This document shows positions 61,947 to 64,000 of a stretch of 64,000 bases of DNA, piece by piece; the stretch's first letter is position 1; every line of letters begins with the position of its first letter. The stretch is from NCBI RefSeq assembly GCF_014773245.1, contig NZ_JACWMX010000006.1, forward strand, positions 271,382 through 335,381. The letters run 5' to 3'. The stretch comes from Mucilaginibacter glaciei (GTDB taxonomy: Bacteria; Bacteroidota; Bacteroidia; Sphingobacteriales; Sphingobacteriaceae). Under the pieces are notes generated by a model. That model saw nothing but the letters and a program-made list of their open reading frames with translations. It did not search any database and was not told the DNA's origin. A program made the position numbers and the translations under genes.

Positions 61947-63704
61947 TTAAACTACAGCTTTTGCTGCAATATCATGTATTACACTATCCATTTCCTGGGT
62001 ACTAATTTCAATCTTTTCAATTAACTCTACAATCACTGCGTTATTAATTAAGGATTTATCAATCAACCCCATTGCGCCTAAAATATTGGCAACAGGTTTT
62101 CTGATGATATGGGAATTGATCATGGCTATTTCGTAAAGTCGGTTATTCTTCTCCATTAACTCTTCATTTGCTTTCTGCATAGCCTGTTCAGAAATTTTTC
62201 GTTCCGTAATATCTTTACTTAAGCCGATAAAATGCGTGCATTTGCGTTTACTGTTAAATATAGGTACAACAGATAAATTCACCCAGTATGCTGTGCCATC
62301 TTTTCTATAATTAATCAGTTCAACCGAAGTCTTGTGCCGTTTATCGATAGCGTTTCTGATCTGGTCTAATGCGTGCTTATCGGTATCTATTCCCTGAAAA
62401 ATCCTTGGGTTTTTGCCCAGTAACTCGTTCAAGCTGTAGCCGGTCATCTCCTGTTGTGCTTTATTCGCAAAAATAATTCCGAGGCCATTTTTTTTTCCGT
62501 TTGGATAATTCACGATCATGATGCCATTGGAACTGTTAACGATCACCGACTCAAGCAATTTTAAGTGTTGTTCTGCTTTGTGTTTATCGGTAATATCCTG
62601 CGTTATCACAATTATTTTTTCCGCAATTCCTCGTTCTGAAAAAATTGGCGCGGCTACACTGGTGTACACATTGTTAATCCCGCTAAACTCAAACGATACA
62701 GTTTCTCCCGCTAAGCATTTTTCGAGTTCTGAATACACCCTTTTTTTATCATTTTTATAGCGATCCCGCCAAAGAAACTTTTGACCGATATTAGGTTTGG
62801 GGTTTAAACCTAATTTTTGGTATGCCATGCCATTGGTGTATATAAAGTTGAAATCGATATCAAGAAGCGATATCGCGCCGTTCGGAAAAGACTCTACCAA
62901 TGATCTAAATATCTTTTCACTATTTTCAAGTTCTTCCTTTGCTCTTAATTTATCAGTAACATCATAAACTACTATCAGCTTCAGTTTTTTCTCATCAAAT
63001 TCAAGAAGATGAGATGTTATCTCCACATTAATAATTTCTCCGCTTTTCTTTAAATGCTGCCACTCACCTGCATGTTTTAACCTATTAGTATGTTTTGCGA
63101 AATTGAACTCTTTTACACGTTGCTTTTCCGAATCCGGTCTTATTTCTAAAATGGTCATCCCCAAAAACTCATCCCTACTATAGCCATAATGTTCTATTGC
63201 TGCATCATTAACCATTTCGAATTTTAAAGTTTCTACATCGTAAGTCCACATCGGCAAAGGATTATTGTCAAACAAAAGCCGGTATTGGGCTTGCGACTGG
63301 TCTAATAAGGTGAGGTTCTTTTTTCGCTCAATGGAGTAAAGAATCGTTTTTTCTAATATTTTCGGGTTTAATTCATCTTTGGGCAGATAATCTTGGGCAC
63401 CTTGTTTCATAATATCAAGTGCCATATCTTCATTTTTTGCCCCTGATAAAATAATAACAGGAATGTTTTTTTTGTAAGATTGTATTTCTATATATGAGTT
63501 GCCTGCCAAGCTATCAGGCAGTGTTAAATCTAACAGGATAAGATCGATGGTATTGGATAACAGAATTGCTATACCCTGCTGCAATGTTTGTGCGTGTAGA
63601 ATATTTTTAGTATCAATACGCGTGTCATGCAAACACGTCTCTATTAAAAAAAAATCACCAAAATTATCCTCAATAACAAGGATGCTGATAGGGTTGAATA
63701 GCAT
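61947..63704 (-). CDS. REC-PAS-PAS-PAS protein ending in a kinase-like helix pair without ATPase
   Basis: 585 residues: receiver (Asp59 in LILLDLTLPDS) to about 125, PAS near 140-255 (NPLPMWTYDVETLKFEMVN), PAS near 262-375, PAS with PAC near 380-495 (GYSLNELLGKNPRIFQGID, YWVNLSVVPIFN; possibly flavin-binding-like), then a DHp-like helix pair with His532 in NSHIIRKPVANILGAMG and EKIEISTQEMDSVIHDI. It stops there with no HATPase domain. Could be a phosphotransfer scaffold or dimer partner of another kinase. It starts 1 base after the stop of the next upstream receiver gene. Confidence 0.88.
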   Translation of the reverse strand: MLFNPISILVIEDNFGDFFLIETCLHDTRIDTKNILHAQTLQQGIAILLSNTIDLILLDLTLPDSLAGNSYIEIQSYKKNIPVIILSGAKNEDMALDIMKQGAQDYLPKDELNPKILEKTILYSIERKKNLTLLDQSQAQYRLLFDNNPLPMWTYDVETLKFEMVNDAAIEHYGYSRDEFLGMTILEIRPDSEKQRVKEFNFAKHTNRLKHAGEWQHLKKSGEIINVEITSHLLEFDEKKLKLIVVYDVTDKLRAKEELENSEKIFRSLVESFPNGAISLLDIDFNFIYTNGMAYQKLGLNPKPNIGQKFLWRDRYKNDKKRVYSELEKCLAGETVSFEFSGINNVYTSVAAPIFSERGIAEKIIVITQDITDKHKAEQHLKLLESVIVNSSNGIMIVNYPNGKKNGLGIIFANKAQQEMTGYSLNELLGKNPRIFQGIDTDKHALDQIRNAIDKRHKTSVELINYRKDGTAYWVNLSVVPIFNSKRKCTHFIGLSKDITERKISEQAMQKANEELMEKNNRLYEIAMINSHIIRKPVANILGAMGLIDKSLINNAVIVELIEKIEISTQEMDSVIHDIAAKAVV

Positions 63705-63705
63705 A

Positions 63706-64000
63706 TCATATTTTCTTTACCGGAAGTTGAACTAAGGAAACCCAAAACTCCTCAATGGTTGATACCACATCCATAAAACTCGCCAGGCTGATGGGCTTTG
63801 TGATATAGCAATTTGCATGATTATTATAAGATTTTAAAATGTCTGCTTCCGCAGATGATGTCGTCAACATTATTACAGGAATGCGCTTTAAAACTTTGCT
63901 TTCCTTTATGTGAATTAAAACCTCTATTCCATCAACTTTTGGCAGATTGATGTCAAGCAGGATCAGATCAGGTGTTATCGCATCCTGATAAGGCGCTTGT
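63706..64000 (-). CDS. response regulator (Rcp1-like), 5' part outside window
   Basis: Minus-strand frame entering from the right edge: PDLILLDINLPKVDGIEVLIHIK (phospho-acceptor Asp in LLDIN), PVIMLTTSS, and YITKPISLASFMDVV with the conserved lysine, ending LPVKKI and TGA at 63706-63708. Single-domain, Rcp1-type receivers partner phytochrome-like or PAS kinases. Only one base separates its stop from the start of the REC-PAS gene, so they form one operon. Confidence 0.88.
   Translation of the reverse strand, partial: QAPYQDAITPDLILLDINLPKVDGIEVLIHIKESKVLKRIPVIMLTTSSAEADILKSYNNHANCYITKPISLASFMDVVSTIEEFWVSLVQLPVKKI

Overview
The window looks like a chromosomal segment of a Bacteroidota bacterium, most likely of the Sphingobacteriaceae (Mucilaginibacter/Pedobacter type). 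The signs are TAnnTTTG promoter boxes with few Shine-Dalgarno sequences, many SpII lipoproteins with C-x-K-D starts, DUF2147 and propeller proteins, a split propeller-type histidine kinase, Bacteroidota-type serine recombinase and MobA/MobC genes, and a large exopolysaccharide (EPS) cluster. The genus is an inference; no rRNA is present.

1-22.9 kb is most of a tailed prophage, all structural genes on + and open at the left edge. Order: tail/baseplate proteins, tape measure, ClpP-like protease/scaffold, major capsid, major tail protein, portal, connector, collagen-like protein, a 1317-residue fibre, then lysis genes (holin-like, GH24 lysozyme, spanin-like). This is not the usual terminase-portal-protease-capsid-tail order; terminase and integrase are not seen. 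Probable cargo genes interrupt it: a minus-strand lipoprotein, a secreted/membrane/secreted trio, a small-ORF/DUF6169-like pair, and a minus-strand membrane protein. Spacers carry inverted repeats, a repeated leader before three head genes, and a 57-nt unit alternating three times with three different palindromes. The prophage ends 14 bases from the 3' end of a tRNA-Leu.

22.9-31.4 kb: two tRNA-Leu, a DUF2147 protein, a propeller protein and tRNA-Lys, then a decaying mobilizable island up to a degenerate tRNA-Ser. The island has a serine recombinase, a HEPN protein and a MobA relaxase, each broken by in-frame stop codons with no frameshift (four in all), an intact MobC, a 5'-truncated S41 peptidase and a candidate oriT. 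A coiled-coil/membrane protein is encoded out of frame inside the relaxase C-terminal region, like mobB within mobA of RSF1010.

31.6-53.8 kb is a Wzx/Wzy EPS locus read leftward: initiating sugar transferase, receiver protein, Wza, Wzc, Wzx, Wzy, glycosyltransferases, acyltransferases and a full GDP-D-glycero-D-manno-heptose set (hddA, gmhA, hddC, gmhB). It is followed by a + strand beta-helix protein, an Alg14/Alg13-like pair, a lipoprotein and a GH10 glycosidase. The initiating transferase gene and the Alg14-like gene share an upstream element with a perfect 16-bp palindrome at identical spacing, and the Alg14-like protein carries an N-terminal membrane module resembling that of the initiating transferase. 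A LuxR-type regulator and a divergent propeller histidine kinase border the locus. At 56.9-59.1 kb lie a wzx tail, a broken glycosyltransferase and an intact second wzy, the remains of a second locus. The right end (59.9-64 kb) holds a sensor kinase, a REC-PAS-PAS-PAS protein ending in a kinase-like dimerisation helix pair without an ATPase, and a partial response regulator.
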